From Verrucomicrobia subdivision 6 bacterium BACL9 MAG-120507-bin52 (GTDB lineage: Bacteria > Verrucomicrobiota > Verrucomicrobiia > Methylacidiphilales > Verrucolacustridaceae): a DNA stretch of 6,783 nucleotides. Positions 5,786 through 6,783 of this stretch are shown here, one piece after another. A program made the translations under genes and the position numbers. Each line of letters begins with the position of its first letter. Positions within the stretch are counted from its first letter, which is position 1. The stretch covers positions 1 to 6,783 of the forward strand of contig LIBO01000053.1 of the NCBI GenBank assembly GCA_001438005.1, read 5' to 3'. Under the pieces are notes generated by a model. The model was not told where the DNA came from, made no database searches, and saw nothing but the letters and a program-made list of their open reading frames with translations.

Positions 5786-6783
5786 ATGGCGAACCTCTTT
5801 CTGGAACAAGCACTGCCCCTGAGTCTGGTCGCCGGCCTCATTGGTCTGGTCGCCGCTTGGGGCCTCATTCAGTGGATTCGCTCCCAACCCGACGGAAATG
5901 ACCGCATGCGGGAAGTCGCCGCCGCCATTCAAGAAGGAGCCGCCGCCTATTTGAATCGCCAGCTCCAAGCTGTCTCCGGGATCGCCCTCCTTCTCTTCGT
6001 CGCGATCTGCTACTTCAAAAATCTGCCCACCGGCATCGGCTTCCTCGTCGGTGCTGCCTGTAGTCTCATCGCCGGCTTCGCCGGAATGCGGATCGCCGTC
6101 ATGGCCAATGTCCGCACCGCCCAAGCCGCCACCCTCGGCCGTACCCCCGCCCTGCGTAACGCCTTCAACGGGGGTGCCGTCACCGGCCTTCTCGTGGTCG
6201 CCCTTGCCCTCCTCTCCATCGGCGCCTTCTACCTGATTGCTTCCAAATACCTCGGCCTCCGCGCCGCCATCGACAGTCTCACCGGCTTGGCCCTCGGCGC
6301 CTCCCTCGTTAGCGTCTTTGCCCGGCTTGGCGGGGGAATCTATACGAAAGCGGCCGACGTCGGGGCCGACCTCGTTGGTAAAATCGAATCCAAGCTGGAA
6401 GAGGACGACCCCCGCAACCCTGCCACCATCGCCGATAACGTCGGCGATAATGTGGGCGATTGCGCCGGCATGGCCGCCGATGTCTTCGAAACCTACGCCG
6501 TCAGTCTCATCGGTTGCGTTCTGGTTGCCTACCTCACCGTCTTGGGAGGCGATGGTAAGCCCGAGCCCGCCGCCCTCACCTACCCCTTCATCGTCGGTGG
6601 TGTCTCCATTCTTTCCGCCATCCTCGGCATCCTCACGGTTAACTTTGGCAAGGGAAACCCTACCCGCCTCCTCAGCCTCGGAGTTCTCGTCAGTGCCCTT
6701 GCCTCCGCCGCCGCACTCTGGCCTCTCACCCAAATCTTTTTTCCCAATGGCCTCTGCCACGACGGACAGATCGCCTCCACCAT
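5786..6783 (+). CDS. hppA: Membrane-bound ion-pumping pyrophosphatase, 3' end missing
   Basis: About 332 codons of a protein normally near 670-800 residues run off the right edge. It hydrolyses pyrophosphate and uses the energy to move H+ or Na+ out across the inner membrane. The substrate-binding core is unmistakable: GGGIYTKAADVGADLVGKIE (182-201), EDDPRNPATIADNVGDNVGD (206-225) and CAGMAADVFETYAV (226-239), with Lys and Asp residues that bind Mg-pyrophosphate. Hydrophobic segments lie near 8-30, 62-77, 82-106, 130-152, 163-181, 233-253, 268-287 and 295-315. FETYAV places the helix-6 Glu as in bacterial types, not the plant GSYAE position; the residue that sets potassium dependence is beyond the window, so pumped ion and class stay open. 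Start: ATG 5786 puts four residues before the first helix; ATG 5762 and GTG 5720 are in-frame alternatives. None has a clear ribosome site. Divergent from marR. Confidence 0.93.
   Translation, partial: MANLFLEQALPLSLVAGLIGLVAAWGLIQWIRSQPDGNDRMREVAAAIQEGAAAYLNRQLQAVSGIALLLFVAICYFKNLPTGIGFLVGAACSLIAGFAGMRIAVMANVRTAQAATLGRTPALRNAFNGGAVTGLLVVALALLSIGAFYLIASKYLGLRAAIDSLTGLALGASLVSVFARLGGGIYTKAADVGADLVGKIESKLEEDDPRNPATIADNVGDNVGDCAGMAADVFETYAVSLIGCVLVAYLTVLGGDGKPEPAALTYPFIVGGVSILSAILGILTVNFGKGNPTRLLSLGVLVSALASAAALWPLTQIFFPNGLCHDGQIAST

Noticed and set aside
5672..6760. Long - strand open frame extending MarR to 520 residues
   Set aside because: It is the exact antisense of the pyrophosphatase gene, gives Gly/Glu/Asp-rich low-complexity protein and has no family motif. 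The C-ending codons of hppA remove stops from that frame.

Overview
The window carries seven protein-coding genes and almost no spare DNA. Two genes are cut by the window ends. The sequence is GC-rich and C-heavy on the + strand. Two UmuC features (the CNNFF-type start and the SNNDGC motif), a YheS-like ABC-F protein, a short PgeF/laccase-domain protein and a membrane pyrophosphatase together suggest a Gram-negative bacterium with an outer membrane. Verrucomicrobiota or another PVC lineage is my best guess. That is inferred from protein style only; there is no rRNA or tRNA here to confirm it.

Layout. Positions 1-1275 (+) are the 3' two-thirds of an ABC-F ATPase gene. It converges on umuC with a 4-base overlap of the two stop codons. 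Five genes then run on the - strand, read from right to left: marR (5671-5198), a TolC-type outer-membrane factor (5217-3721), pgeF/yfiH (3724-3119), umuD (3007-2579) and umuC (2576-1272). MarR/tolC overlap by 20 bases, tolC/pgeF by 4 bases (GTGA), and umuD/umuC are separated by 2 bases. These are two tightly coupled transcription units separated by 111 bases. From about 5786 to the right edge (+) lies the first part, about 332 codons, of a membrane-bound proton- or sodium-pumping pyrophosphatase gene (hppA), divergent from marR.

How the genes may work together. umuDC encodes an inducible error-prone DNA polymerase V. The MarR regulator probably controls its own operon and so the TolC factor, through AT-rich inverted repeats that overlap its start codon. 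No inner-membrane pump or periplasmic adaptor is encoded beside tolC, so its partners must be elsewhere. The odd third member is PgeF, a purine-nucleoside/peptidoglycan-editing enzyme of the laccase-domain family, here with an altered active-site flank.

I see no mobile element, CRISPR array or RNA gene, and no clear new system. The most unusual points are the marR-tolC-pgeF coupling, the possibly leaderless marR transcript with nested repeats, the divergent PgeF and UmuC motifs, and a base skew that keeps the + strand C-rich whichever strand is coding.
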